This document shows positions 47,001 through 59,878 of a stretch of DNA of 64,000 nt, piece by piece. The position numbers were made by a program, and so were the translations under genes. Source of the DNA: Chionoecetes opilio. Taxonomy: Eukaryota; Arthropoda; Malacostraca; Decapoda; Majidae. Each line of letters starts with the position of its first letter. Position 1 is the first letter of the stretch. The stretch lies in contig JACEEZ010019052.1 of the NCBI GenBank assembly GCA_016584305.1, forward strand, positions 24,934 through 88,933, given 5' to 3'. The notes below the pieces were generated by a model. That model was not told where the DNA came from. It ran no database searches and saw only the letters and a list, made by a program, of their open reading frames with translations.

Positions 47001-47330
47001 CCCGAAAAAATATCCCAACGCCAGGGACCCTAAAATCCCAAGAGTCTTGGTAAAAAAACCCAACGAGGGGTTATGAATCTCTGCGTACTACAGCGTAGTA
47101 GTTAGGAGATAGAGAGAGGTTGGTGTGTTGTTTATCGAGGGGCTGACAATCCATACAAGGCGGTATATGTGACACAGTTTGTTAGACTTCTACGAATGTT
47201 GGAGCCGGGTTTTGCAATGCAAATTGAAAAAGACATTGCGCTTCCGGAAAGGCTCTGCCGCAGTCGCTCCAGCAGGGCCTTCCGGACACGAGGCTTGCCG
47301 CAGCCCACGAGGCCTAAGAATAGATTCAAA
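44056..47330. other. Unassigned non-coding region
   Basis: No family-level match in any frame. It includes CCTAAC-like degenerate tracts (44890-44970, 45840-45990), C-runs (45738-45780), poly-A (46227-46247) and a GC-richer stretch 46380-47330. The GC-richer stretch has frames of up to 137 codons (46663-47076, Lys/Arg-rich C-terminus) that I cannot identify and do not trust as a gene. Confidence 0.4.
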
Positions 47331-47339
47331 AGCTTCTTA

Positions 47340-49130
47340 GAAAGGAAGTTATTTTAGTCCAAGCTTTATAAAGACGGTAAATTTGATAGGATTAGGAAAA
47401 GAGTACCCTGCCCTTATGGAACACAGGTTGTTGATGAATGTGAGCAAACCTCTAGCAAGAAGGAAAAAAGGTTGGAAGAGATGACAAAGACAGGAAAGTG
47501 TAGACCATGGCAGATGCAAGCACAGAAGCACAGGTTTCTGAGAACATTAGGAAAGGGATTATGTCAGGAACGGAGAGCCGTTTCAAGATCTAGGTCAGAA
47601 AGGCAAAGAACAAAGATTCATTACATTAGGATCTTAATAACAGACGTAATTTTAGTCAGATTGTTTCAGGAAAAAGGGAGGAACAAGGCCTTCATCCACG
47701 CCAGAGTGAAAAAACGGGGGTGGGGAGGGGGGGGTTTTGTTTTAGCATTCGGTTGAGCGAAAAGTTTCAGATTTAAAAATAGATTGGAAAGCTGTGGAAA
47801 CCATCGGGTGAAGCAATCAGGAGGGGGAAAGTTTGAGAAGAAAAATAATTTTTTGAAAAATTAAACTATATGTTTTTGCTAGGAGGCCAAAGAGTTACAA
47901 GACGAGTTTGATTCAGGAAAGATTTTTTGACATTTTCTATGTGCGAGTTTTTTGAGGTAGTTGAAGGAAAATATCTGGCTATGATGACGGTGCAGCAACC
48001 CAGCAGAGCCGAACAATCAGTAAAAAAAGGCGGCCGTGGAGTTTTCTGGCCGGGAGAAGGATTGGAGTGTTACGGCACCATTTTTTGTGAGCCCGTCTCT
48101 CTATTTTGGACAGCATAAAAACTAAAGAGCAAGAGGTTTTTTAAACCACGGTACACGCGCTTTAGTTGTTAGAGAAATTGTGTGGTGGAATTTGTTGACC
48201 TTCCATGCCAAGAGACAATGACCTCAGTTAATGGCACTCTGCCACAGGAGATGGGTCTCTGACACGGAACCAATAATTATTTGCACGGGAAAATCAGCAC
48301 ACCAGCCCCTAATACTGCCCCCCTCTAGGACCTCCCACTGAGCTGAGTTGGAAGTGCAAGAAGCATCGTCGCTTTATTCGGGTCACTGATTTAAGGCGAC
48401 ACCAGAGTCATAGGACAGTTACAGAAACAAGATGTTATCAGAGGAACCCAAGGAGAGAAGAGTCTCACAGATAAGCCTGAACGGTTAGAGGTAGGAAAAA
48501 GAACAAAATGTGTGGCGGGTCTCCAAAAGCGGTCAGGTGGGAAATACGGATAGGTTGCTTCACCAAATGCTATGCGGATCTTGGGAGGATATTTTAAAAA
48601 GTCTTAGGCATTGGTCACCAAGTTGGTCAGTGAAAAGAAGATGATAGGCTAATGCTTGTCGTCGGACATTGAAATTCTAAGTAATGGAAATCTCTTCTCT
48701 GCAAGTGGAAAATGAGATGAGATGTACTTACATAGTCGAAAGTCAAATGATACTATTGGTCTGATGGAATATTAGGGGAGATATATACAGCACAAATGAC
48801 TTTTAAGGAGATACGGAAGTGACATCTCTTTGTGGGGGTAGTCGCGAAGCCAGAGATGGTAGAAAATTCTGAAGAATTCAAGACCATGGGCAACGACGAA
48901 GCATGTCGTTGAGAGTACATATACGCAACAGCCAGTAGCTTTAGATGAACAATAGATGAATAGAGAGAGGGGGTAAGATAGTACATGAAAGGGGACATGC
49001 TCTGGTCAGTGTTCACAGACAACATGGGTTTCGGTGAGGAATAGAAGATGCGGGTTCTACAGGAAGAAAGGTGATGTTACCATAGATTGGAAGCCTAAAA
49101 TCTAAGACGGATCTAAGGCTTGGGTGCTTG
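47340..49130 (-). mobile_element. Decayed jockey-like LINE, endonuclease to RT start
   Basis: Read on the minus strand, the order of motifs follows arthropod jockey-group proteins. An endonuclease segment comes first (VICAVYISPN near 48800-48770, in the frame 49025-48753). A linker follows (LTEVIVSWHG near 48225-48190; FPPPDCFTRWF near 47835-47800). Last is the start of the RT (CASVLASAMV near 47515-47480; FFPSC near 47465, then a PVPKKGDR-like region near 47420). At least ten frameshifts and stops separate them. The recognition is by eye across shifted frames, so limits are approximate. It breaks off just before the KAFD motif of the RT, which is found in the opposite orientation at 52440. 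Confidence 0.6.
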
Positions 49131-51484
49131 GTAGTTGCACCGGCCTATTGGTGTTTACCAATAAGTTAAATGATTTTGAAGCCTCTAAAATTGAGGCCTT
49201 TCCAATCATTTTGTAATCTCCAAAAAATAGCCTGGACTACAATAAGTAGCTTTGTTTTTTTTTTTTTAATTTTTAGTCTATCTGAAATGAAAAAAAAAAA
49301 AACGCCTGCATTCAGTTTTCCTCTAGTCCGCCAGCAGCCATTATTAATATATAATTTTACGCGTATTTATCAGACAAGAAATCGCTGATCTAACTCGACA
49401 TAACAATACTTTTCTTTGAAGTTCCAGAATTATAAGAGTAGCTGAAAAAATGGTGGCATGTATATATATAAGGCCTGACAGATCCAAATGACTCAACCAA
49501 GTGCGGCAACAAGGGGGGCCTTTGTTACCCTTGGTCCTATAATATTTACCAGTATAAAGAGATTCTCATTATTGTGGGGCAGGAAGATTCTATCCCGGCT
49601 TGCCAACCATCCACTAACGGACACCCACACCACCTTCCTCGCACCATCAGGATTTGCTGAAGTGAAGAAGACGGGAGATGGCAAAAAGGGAGGGAAAAAA
49701 GTGAAAGAAAAAGTCATGGCTTTACTACTTTGTGGGACGGTATTGAGAACACGTGACAGATTCTCGAGACATTCACGTAAGGCTTCACTATACGTTACTG
49801 TTGAAACGAGTGATAGACATGTTATACTGTGAAAATTATATACGAAACAGGTAATATGTGTGTAATGTTCAACCCCCGTAGCTATTCTACCATTATAAAA
49901 ACTAACATTATGTGCCTTTACCGCTTGGGCTCACGGTTATCAACAACCTGGCACATCTCCAATTAAGTTATTTGTCTTATTCTGGACCTAACATAGGTAT
50001 TGGAGGGGTTTACAATTTTTTAAAAAAACGTTTAAAAAGGCATTTACAATCGAACCTAAACGTATGCTTAGGGCCCCTTCAGGCCAAGACAGTGGCCCCG
50101 TATTGGTTTTAGAATCAAATCAGTAGGTAGGAGTCCACGTAGTGCTTGAATAGCAATTGGTTTTTGGGATACCCCAAATAATTTTTTTTAGGGCCCACAT
50201 TAAAAGGCTTGGGCTGGCTTAGTCGCTTTTATTGAGATGTAAACTGTATGATGATTTAAGAATAAGAATAAAATTTTTTGCCTTCCGTTGAAGTACTATA
50301 GTTTTTCACACAAATAAATGAGGCCACGCCACTTCCTTGTTTTACGATTCACTGTGAAGCAAATGATAAAACAAACAGCGAATAGTTTCCTAACAGCTAA
50401 AATTGTTTCCATTATATGACATGACTATGGTATTGAGGTTTTATACATTTATCCTGATATCTATGGTGGGAGTGGCAGCGCCTCACTATACCGTCTCTGG
50501 TGTTGTTCATAGCAATGAAAAAGGCTGATTGCATTCGGCAAATTTACCGCCCGAAGATTTGGCTCTTTGGACCCTGATGGATTGTCAGTGGCCGTTTTCA
50601 GGAAAAGTATATTATCATGTGACCAAAAGATGTTGAACAGCTATCGGCTTTTATTTTTAAAAACACATTATGGAAACATTCTCCAAAGAAATACAGGAGT
50701 CAGTGGAGTTTTTTTTAGTGAGATCTTGTTTTAGTGGCTGAGGAGTGGAGTTTTAGTGGGCTTGCTCGCAGGTGGCAGAGACCGTGTTGGTATGTATGAT
50801 GTGTCGACCATACAAAGTTAGGTTTAACGCCTGAGTACCTACTGTTAGGAATTGGGGCCCTTGCTCTCTGCAGTTAACTGTAAAGTCTGGTTGGTTCCCT
50901 ACTTGATTGGAGTGCCTTAAGGCGCGGGTTTTTGCGACGGTTCTAGAACTGGTTAGATGGCTAAGGATGCTGTTTTCGCGAGGCGTAGCTAGATCGGATA
51001 GAACGGGTCGGGTGTGAATGGTCCCAGGCTCGGGAGCAGGATCAGCCTCGGGGCCGCCCGCTCTGGATCTTGCTAACCGGGTACGCTGGCGCCCCCCGTC
51101 TAATTTTTTTTTTTTTATTTTTTTTCTTTTGCACCTACAGTCAGCAAGGAAAGCAAGACGAGAACAGAGATTCCCGTGCCACTGATTTAAAGATCCTGGT
51201 TTGTGAGGTGAAACTTGGGGGTAAAACACCATTGATGGCAACGGAGCAGGGACAAAAGTTAAGTAAAGTAAGTAACTTTCGCCCCCCGCCCCGAAAATTG
51301 CAATATTTGCAGATTGTGCCGCGAAACAACATCCTTGGGAAAGAGGGTATATTCTGTGTTGATACCGTCAAATAACACTATAGGACGCGGTCACTGCACT
51401 AATAGTTACAGGCTGACGATTATTCACGAATCTATAGCATCCCCTCAAGACTAAGGAGACTGGGGTAGTCCTTAGCTCGTAAGA
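49131..51484. other. Unassigned non-coding region
   Basis: No recognisable gene. Simple features are poly-T/poly-A (49250-49305), a TA run (49461-49472) and a T-rich tract (51103-51130) that follows a GC-richer stretch (50740-51100). The frame at 49488-49832 has no known motif. Confidence 0.4.
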
Positions 51485-51915
51485 TTTAAACCATTTGTAT
51501 TTAAAAACTTATTAATTTTAAATACATTTGGTATTTAGAGCTGCATTTATAATTACCATTGCTTTGCACGTATTTAATCGCTAGTATTTTTTTTGTAAAT
51601 TCATTTGTAACTTAAAAAATACTTGATAATATAAAAAAAATTACATTTATCAAGCACATTACATATGCTAATACTAAATAATTATAATACATGTTTTACA
51701 AATGTGCTGTGCTGTATTTAATTGTTCATTAATTTAAACAAAGTATTTAATATATTGATGTATTTTAGTATTTAGTATTTTTAATGCTATTCGTAAAAAT
51801 GTTATTTAAATATAGGTTATTTAAAGATATATTTTCTCCAAATGTATTTAGTATTAGAATTAGTACATTCAATGTATTAGGTTTTATATTTTGTAAATTT
51901 ATTCACCCAGCTCTT
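51485..51915. repeat. TATTTAAATA-type repeat cluster, second example
   Basis: Many decayed TATTTAA, AAATACATT and GTATTTA words, ending in CACCCAGCTCTTTC (51905-51918). It resembles 1-187 in composition and in its CCCAGCTCT end, so both may be remnants of one transposon family. Confidence 0.45.
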
Positions 51916-52424
51916 TCTGGACTACAGGAACTTTTTAACCTTGTATGTGCTTTTTCAATACGAGGACATATAAGTTGTGACTGTATTATAAGTAAACAAT
52001 ACTCTTAAAATGTTGCCACCTATACCGTCTCTATAGTGGCATATATCAACGTCTGAAAGAGATACTAACATTCGTAATATATGACGCCCTGGCGACATTA
52101 GTTAGAAGTGGGACTTATAGTGTTATTGACCGGTAATATATATAAAAATGGGCGAACTTACTATTTTATCTGCTCGTCTATTTCATCCTTCAAATTTCCA
52201 TAGTCATCTCTACTACTTGACTTCCTATTTGGGAAGTCAAGGAAATTGGAAGAGTAATAGTAGCAGCAGAGGTGACTATTGGAGATTAGGCTGGAATCCT
52301 TCCAGTATATAGCAGCATTATAGCAAAATTGACAATAATTTTGTGTTGTAATGATAACAGTTATCAGCAAACATTTTTTGATACTAGGATATTTTTCCAA
52401 AATTTTGATGAATGAAAACAAAAA
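51916..52424. other. Unassigned spacer
   Basis: No gene is recognised. It contains a GGAAGTCAAGGAAATTGG segment with partial inverted match to the preceding TTGACTTCC (52216-52250). Confidence 0.4.
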
Positions 52425-53640
52425 ACTTTTGCTGTTGCTCTTGACATATCAAAGCTTTTGATTAGAGTTGGCCACAAAATCTTTAATTTCCAAAAAACTA
52501 ACTCCATTCGGTTTTCTAGCCTTCGAGCTGTACAGTAATCTAAGTTTCACTCTCAAACTGTTCCTATTGCAGGATATGTAGACGGACATTGTTCTTCTCT
52601 AAGTTAATATATCAGTGGTGTTCCTCAGGAGTCTGTCTATCCACCCACTATCTTTCTATTATTCACTTTAAAGGATCTTCAAAGTCTAACTCAAAGCCCA
52701 ATCCGCTCCCCTTACGCTGATGATTTCTACCCTGCACTTTTTTCATTTTTCAACGTTCTTTTATTAGATGTCCAACTCCAGGAAGGGAGGGAGCTAAGTT
52801 GATTCACGGACGAGAGCCATCCCGAGCGCTGCCCTAACTTTCGTTCATTTCTACTGACACGACTCTGCTGATCTTATATAATGTTATGTATTCGGGCAAA
52901 GCAAACCTTGCATTTTGTTTCAATGCCTTCGTTTAATAAAACCCAACTGCTGCACTATTTCATCAACAAAAACCTATTCAGATAATTTATTCCTTCTTCT
53001 TCAATGACACTCAACTATGTGCCCTTCCTACAAATGAACATTCTTGGACTGTTTTTACTAAAAACTTCTGAACTGAAATATCAGAGCTCACTCTTTGCTT
53101 AAAACAGGTCTAAGAAATTAGGTGGTCCGTGGCTCAATCCGCGTCCATTTTTTCTCACTCCCAGTTGCTTGATTTCTACAGCGAGATTATCCGCCCATGT
53201 ATGGAAGTAGGTCTCACCATGTTTAGGGGTGGGAGGATCCCACTTCATGCAGCTCTCCTAAAACAGGGTGGTTTTGAGTCAAAAGCTTTTCGTCTCATCA
53301 ACTTCCCCTCCTCTGACAGACTGTCTTCAATCTTTTAAAAGTGACCGCAGGCAAATGTTTGTTGTTCTCTTAGCTATCCCTTCTACCGTAATTTTCATGC
53401 CTCACTGCTCTTTGCAATCTTTCCTAACTTGAGATTGCTTTTTCCCCCCTCCACAGGCGGGCACTTCAGTTTGTCACAAGAGTCTTTTCTACTCATTATT
53501 ATCCTAGATTCTTGTCCATATCATAATGCAAGATTTTTAAGATCAGTTGAAATTTTTACCTTTCATCCCTTTCACTAGTAATTGGTGTAACTCGTTTTTT
53601 TCCACCTTCCTACGACTTCAATATTTGTCCAAACAAAAAA
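52425..53640 (+). mobile_element. Decayed jockey-like LINE, RT core to C-terminus
   Basis: On the plus strand: LDISKAFD-like sequence (52438-52463), SGVPQ (52617-52631, reading SGVPQES), TIFLLF (about 52640-52675) and the active-site box YADDF (52718-52732). Next come a RT thumb-like stretch and the C-terminal region (IIRPCMEVG near 53186-53212; ESKAFRLIN near 53278-53304, matching the typical VESKAFRLINSS of this group). A Pro-rich tail follows. Frameshifts and stops are frequent. It is the same family as the minus-strand remnant at 47340-49130 and holds the half missing there. Confidence 0.7.
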
Positions 53641-54985
53641 AAAGAGTAGTGGCCAAGCAAGACACCATCCCGAACCTAAATTGGGCCACCCCACTTTCTA
53701 TAATTTCATAAACATTATATTATATTTCTTATATTATTACCTAATCCCCTTATAGGACATGCAAACTAAGCGGGGTTTTGTGGTACCCTTTTTTGTTTTT
53801 GTGGCCCGTTGCGCCAGTCATTTGTGATGTAAAGAAAAACAAAAACAAAAAAACGAAGTAGTAGAAGCGCAGTGAGTAAGTAAAAACGAATAATTGAGAC
53901 CACATTTATCTGCACAAGGCAAAAATTGCATGATAATAGGGCTATTCCTCGCGGCAGTGGATCGTCCGCTGGCGTAGCGAGGATCTCTTAAGCTATTCAG
54001 CGGTCCATTTGGCATCCATTAAGTGTCCCGCTCTGTTCGTCTACATCCTATCTGCGTTCGTCCCGGCCTGTCCGTGGCATGCGCATAAAATAAATATAGA
54101 ACACGATGTTATTGGATTAAGGATTTTTAGTCCGGGTAGTGTAAACTACGCTAACTGGATTTTTTTTTTTTTTTGGGGGATTGTTGAACATTTTACCGAA
54201 AAATATATGTACGGTAATTCGGGACCATGACGGACGTGTAGCGGGAACTACTCTATACTGGACTTCGCTAATGGCGCTCCGCGCCAAACCCGCCCTGACC
54301 AAGTGGAGGCCGAAAAAATCAAGGGGAAAACAGTGTACCATGTGGAAAAATCAGCTATATCTACCAGTTTCAAGGTGTTGTAATATAAAAAGCCACTTAA
54401 TGTCACAATGAAAATCAGGATTCTGTAGCATAGGTTTTGTGTGTTTTGATGTTAAATAGTGAAATTATACATAAATAAATGAGGTGACTTTGCTTCTTGA
54501 TACGTATTGCATTAACTAAAATAATTAGAATCTTGGTATTAGCAGATAATGAGATGGTCAATAAAATTATATTAATGTTCTCCTATGTTATCAAGTAAGA
54601 GCTAGTGGTGCTACTTGCATGAAGTCATAGTAATATTTAGATATTACAGTTATGTATTGTTAAAAGTATTCAATGAACGAGTTAAAAAATTTCATATTTG
54701 GCAACACCCACGAAGAGTTCCTATTGTGTATATTTAAATGGGCCGAGATTATGTCTTCTCTCTAACATATGAGTAGCATCCTCCATGACAGAAACAATAG
54801 ATAAGTGAAGTTCAGGGCTTTATCACATTTTGTTGCAGCCTTTTTTGGTTGTTGCTTTTAATATCCAAGCAAAAAAAAGGCACCTGTAAACTCTCTTGTA
54901 TCCATTTATAGCAGTGGAAGGGTTGTGTGAATGTACGATACTTATCGTACTTGCTACGAATTAATTTGGGACTCTATCTTTTCCG
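53641..54985. other. Unassigned non-coding region
   Basis: No gene family is recognised. T12 run near 54161-54174. The frames at 53818-54411 have no known motif. Confidence 0.4.
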
Positions 54986-55512
54986 TCCGATTTTTTTTTT
55001 TTTTTTTTTTTTTTTTTTATTTTTTTTTATTGATGCATGGTTGAGAATCGTACACGAAATCGATAATTGACTTCACATATTTATAATTAATTATAAAGTC
55101 AAGTCATACAAGTCATCGCCATCATAATTGACATACATAATTGTCTCGCAAAAAAAAAAAAAAAACTGTCGCTGTAAACTTCCGCCCGACGATGAGGGAG
55201 AGGAGAGAGGAGGAGAGGAGAGAGGGAGAGTGAGAGGGGGAGACGAGAGACGGGACGAGAGAGGAGGAGAGATCTCGAGAGGGGAGGAGAGAGGACGAGA
55301 GAGGGAGGCGGGAAGAGAGGACGAGAGAGAGAGTTGGAGAGAGAGGGTGGCGGGTGGAGAGAGATGAGAGAGATGAGAGGAGAGAGGGAGGAGAGGGGAG
55401 ACGGGGAAGGAGGGAGAGACGAGGTTGAGGGGATGAGGAGAGCAGAGAAGAGAGAGAGAGAGAGGAGAGAGAGCTCCGAGGAGTGAGAGAGATGAGAGAG
55501 AGGAGAGAGAGT
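54986..55512 (+). repeat. Poly-T and GA-rich low-complexity block
   Basis: T-rich tract at 54990-55030, A15 at 55150-55164, and GAGAG/GGAGAG-rich DNA at 55190-55512. The Glu/Arg-rich frame at 55128-55367 is a by-product. Confidence 0.9.
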
Positions 55513-55881
55513 TTTGAGTTTGACTTTGTTTGGTTTAAAAAATGGATAAAAGAATGGTTTGGATAAAAAGAATAGAGGGAGGAAACAGGGAATTCCTCTT
55601 TTTCTTTTTTGAGGATGTATAGTTATGTATAGAGTTCTCGAGTTCAGACTTCTTTTGAGTCATTATATGTGTACTAAATATATTTTTGTTTTATTTAATT
55701 TCAATATTTTGGAAAAAAAAATAAGGTTAACAGGAATTTTGTGTCAGGGTTTGTACGATAATGTGGGCTAACAAAAATTCCACAACCTCTGAGCAGCGGA
55801 CATGTTGACGTGAATCTGAGGTGGGCTCGCCAGTAGTGCCTGTGGTGTGAGTTTTCCAACATTAATTCTTAATGTTACAGA
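55513..55881. other. Unassigned spacer
   Basis: AT-rich to mixed DNA with no recognised feature. Confidence 0.45.
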
Positions 55882-58520
55882 ATGTGGTGGTGTGTCTTAC
55901 TACAAAATTGTTTTTTCTGGGTAAGAGTGTATCGTGAACACGCTCAACATGACAAGGAGATCAGCACGTTCAATAACGTCTCGATTGCAGGAGGCGAGAG
56001 TTGGTTGTTTGTGGTGTTCGCCCGGGAGGGGTTGTCGCCCACAACAGTGCCTCATATGGAAAGCTTCCTCATCATCATCAAGCTGGAGAAAATACGACAG
56101 GGAAGGTCCAGTCATCACACACAGCAGTCCGTCTTCCCTGACCTATCTACAAGCTCATCAACAATGGGATGGGGATCAACTTACAAGAAGGTAATTTCTA
56201 TTTTTTTACGAAAAAAATATCAGGGGGAAAAGAAAGGTAAGGGAGGGGGGGGGGGGGGGGGCCGATGAGGTGCCCGCTCCAAAAAAAAGGAGAAGAGGTT
56301 AGTTGTCTGGAAGGTTATTTCGATTGATTGATGAAGAAATTGAATTTTTGTGGGCATAAACAGCCACTGGTTTTTTCCCATAACGAAATTTGTATAGAAA
56401 GATTTAGTTCAATTATCATTTTAATATGAAATAAAATTTTAACAGAATATAACTAATCTGAACCGCTCATACTCTGTTGTGCACAAATCTATATTTATTA
56501 TTTTCTTTCTGTCTTGTTTTTTCTCTCTCCTCTCTTCTATTGTTTTATTTTCAGGTGACCTGCATAACGGCCAAGTCAGGTTCATCGGCCGGGTCTCCGT
56601 ATCCAGGAACCTCCTGCCAAGGATGAAGTATCGTTTGACGCAGACAAGCAGGACATGATGGTTGGGCGGCGCAGATCTCCTGACCACAGACTGCCGATAA
56701 CGATGAAGATCAAAAGGACCAGTGGATTGCCGTTGCCAAAATTCACATTGAACAGCCTTAGACTGGTCACCACACCCTCTAATGGCAGGCCGCTACAGTT
56801 CAGCCTTAAGACTTGGGCGCCGTATGGGGACAGGACCTCACACAAGATTATACACGGACCTCGTGCAACTCTGGCATATCATGCATACCAGGCAAGGCGG
56901 TTTTTGTCCCCTTTTTTTTTGTAGCGAGGTACTCAACCCTCAGTGTGCAAAGTGGTCTTGAGGGGGACGATGGGCTACTAAAGATGAGATATAATAAGCT
57001 CACACCACATGAGCACTTGGAAACCTTGCCGCTCGATGAGGTGTACCTCGCACAAGGAGTAGAGTTGCAGCTGGTAACAGTACAGGTACATCAACGAACT
57101 TAGTTGTAAAAATCTCAAAATGACTATAATATTTTTGCTTAAAACATCCCTGCCTGCATTTTTTTCGATATTACAGTACCTTGAGTTGAAAGAAAAATAT
57201 TCAATATTCTAATGACTTTTTATAATGACTATTGTGTAAATTTTTTCTAGGTTAAGACTTCTATTAATTTGAAACTAAAAATTGTTATGCGCATTACAGG
57301 TGAAACTCGGGAAGGGAAAGTTGCACGCATACTCCTCTGCACGATATCAAAAACATTTTTTTCCCCCCCCATTTTTTTCGCAAGGCCGGTATGAGGACAT
57401 TGATATCGAGACCCCATCGAGTCCATCCGTGCTGACCGGAAAGTAGACCATTTTCCTTCAGGTAGACACTTTACAACTCTACAGATGTCATTAAGACATT
57501 TTTTTTTCATACCTCCTGTATGACAGCTACAGTTATATTAATTATCCAACCTTCTTTTACAGGGTAGCTGTTTTCCATACGGTACCTGAGGAAGCTCGCG
57601 GTGGGAAACCCACAGCCCAAGTACCAGCAGCGTCTTGCGGAGGAGGCATTCACATCCATACCGCTACCACCAGTTCTCTGCAAGCTACTGGGTACACCAT
57701 TGGTGAGGTGCACCTAGGATGCTTGAGGTGAAGGAAGACTAGTGGGAAGACACGAACAACACCACTGTCGTCCTGCTGTTGAGGCTGTTCAACACTACAG
57801 GCATGCGGGGGAGGCGGGTGATGAGGACATGGCACTCCTCAACGTCCTTTGCCCACATCGTCTGGGTTACGTGGCAAGTCTGCGGCCAAGAAAGCATGTG
57901 CCCGCCATTGTACAGCCTGCTGGGTCAAGGACGACAAATTGGTGGCGAGCGTCGTCAGGGAAAATTTAGTAGATAAGAATATAAATATACGTCCCTTAAG
58001 GTACATCTCACTTTTTCAAAATATAATCATAATTTGTCTAAAACTTTTCAAAATATGCTTCACTTAATATTAATTAATTTTGTTGCCTAAATCTATTTTT
58101 TTCCATAACGTTTCACATTTTAAATAATCTTAATTATTTTTGTTTTCATTTGAAGATCCAGCTTGACGCAGGAGCAGGAACGTGTCTCATTGAGGACGCC
58201 AGTGCTTGGCGCATCGAGGCAGTTCACGAAGATGCTCAACAGCGGCAAGCTGACCAAGCCATCAGACTTCTGCCTCAACATCGTCAGGGAGATCTGCTTC
58301 ATGTGGAGGCTCTCGTGTGCACTGAAAGAGACAAGGCTTTTTGCTCTGCAGGCCAACAGCAGCTGTGAAGGTTTCCTGCTAAGGGTAGGTCACCAAAGTC
58401 TTTGTTGATGACGGGCCAGCTGCATGACAACAAATGTGAGGCAGGGCATGAACTCTTTGTTGGGGCGGTCGTGCCCTCCCTCGCCACGAGCTTCTTTAAA
58501 CATTTACACAAATTATGTGA
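55882..58520 (+). pseudogene. Candidate multi-exon host gene or old element, unidentified
   Basis: GC-richer, protein-like segments alternate with AT-rich spacers and meet at splice-like boundaries. One ends AAGAAG/GTAATT near 56190, one begins TTTTCAG/GTGACC near 56555, one ends ACAG/GTACAT near 57086, one begins TTACAG/GTGAAA near 57299, one begins TTTACAG/GGTAGC near 57563, and one ends AAGG/GTAGGT near 58386. Fragments include ESWLFVVFAREGLSPTT, LPLPKFTLNSLRLVTT, LETLPLDEVYLAQGVELQL and TKMLNSGKLTKPSDFCLNIV. Frame shifts inside exons, possibly sequencing errors, prevent a continuous product. I do not recognise the family. It could be a host gene, a pseudogene or a DNA-transposon transposase. 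Confidence 0.35.
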
Positions 58521-58685
58521 AGAGCGAAACAGTGAGAACACAGCAGCAAGCCTCGTGCTTTTTTTCGGGGGGGGGCCCCCTTCCTTTTTTTTTACCCGTC
58601 ATGACTCGTGACAGGATGAGCTTGCAAAAACTCACAGGGAAGGAAGCCCAAGTGAGAAGAAACAAGGAAGTGCTCACTGAGTGAC

Positions 58686-58965
58686 GCACAGAGTTGTCGC
58701 ATCGAGGCATTCACGGAGATACTCAAACCGCGGCAAGCTGACCAAGCCTCAGACTTCTGCGACGCAGTGCTTGTCGCACGAGGCAGTTCACGGATAAGAT
58801 ATCAACCACGGCAAGCTGACCAAGCACTCAGACTTCTGCCTCCAATGTCGTGAGGAGAAATCTGCGTCATCGTGCCACGGAAGAGACAAGGCTTTTGCTC
58901 TGCTGAGGCCAACAGCAGAGTGAAGGGTTGTAAGGGTGGTCACCCAAGTGTTGTTGTTGGGGTGC
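58686..58965 (+). repeat. Two partial tandem copies of the 58190-58400 exon-like segment
   Basis: GCGGCAAGCTGACCAAGC plus CAGACTTCTGC, and the GAGGCAGTTCACG, GAGACAAGGCTTTTGCTCTG and GGCCAACAGCAG words of 58205-58370, reappear at 58730-58760 (short copy) and 58768-58920 (longer copy), with indels. Confidence 0.8.
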
Positions 58966-59239
58966 AGAACTTCAGGCCCAGCTGGCAAGAAGAAAAAAAA
59001 CAGGGCCGAAGGGAGAGAAGAGTTGACTGCAAGATGAAGAAGACAAAAAATATATGAGGTTTGAAAACCAAGAAGCTGTTTGGACTGGGAGGGATGGAGT
59101 GGAGGAGAATAATCAGAAACCAAGACCACAGCAAACGAAAAAATGGCGATGAGGTGGCAACTTGTTTTTAAGGACTAGAAATATCCCCATGAAGAGCAAG
59201 AGGCAGTGTTTAGAAATGGTGTGTCAGAACAGCTTTGTT

Positions 59240-59622
59240 GTATGAATGTTGAAAAAATTGGCAAGACAGGAAGAATGGGAGATCCATTGAAAAGATTGGA
59301 CCAACGGATGCTGAGATATATGGCTAAATGAGTGGTTAGAACGGGTGTTGGTTGTCACAGTGAGGAAGTGGATAAGAGATGCGAAATGAGAGAAACACAG
59401 GGAAGAATGAGACAGAAAAAAGTCCACAATGGTTTGGAAATGTGAGAGAAGGGAGACCGGAGCGAGGATTGCTGTACGATAATGGCGTTCGTAAGTGGGT
59501 AGACACCAATGGAAACAACGGAGAATCATGATGAACATGGAAAGGCAGCAGGGTCTGGAAGTGTTACTGATAGAAGAAGGATTGACACCGGAACGAGCAA
59601 GAGGAGAAGGATCATCTTAGTC
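59240..59622 (+). mobile_element. Possible LINE ORF C-terminus remnant
   Basis: Frames across this stretch read KWIRDA, VQWF-like, then MNMERQQGLEVLLIEEGLTP and ERARGEG at 59530-59615, just before AT microsatellites. Arg/Trp-rich tails followed by GLTPERARD-like endings occur in some arthropod LINE proteins. The assignment is weak because no RT motif is present. Confidence 0.35.
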
Positions 59623-59664
59623 CCACCCAAGCATGAAACAAGAATTTGATATACTAAAAAACGT

Positions 59665-59878
59665 ATTATATAATATATATATATATATATTTAGACATAT
59701 ATATATATATACTATACTATATATATATATATATATGTGTGGTTTGTGTGTGTGTGTGGTGGTTGTGTTGTGTGTGTGTGTGATCTGTGTGTGTGGCTGG
59801 ATGTGTTGTGTGTGGTGTGTGTGTGTGTGTGTGTGTCGTGTGTTCTGTGTGTCGTGTGTTTGTGTGTGTGTACTTCTG
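59665..59878 (+). repeat. AT then GT microsatellites
   Basis: TA repeats 59665-59735, then TG/GTGTGT with GTC and GGT interruptions to about 59872. Val/Cys-rich frames here are artefacts. Confidence 0.95.

Noticed and set aside
46663..47076. 137-codon basic frame as a host gene
   Set aside because: No recognisable domain, no splice or start context that stands out, and competing frames overlap it.
55128..55367. Glu/Arg/Gly-rich frame
   Set aside because: Product of a GA-rich simple repeat.
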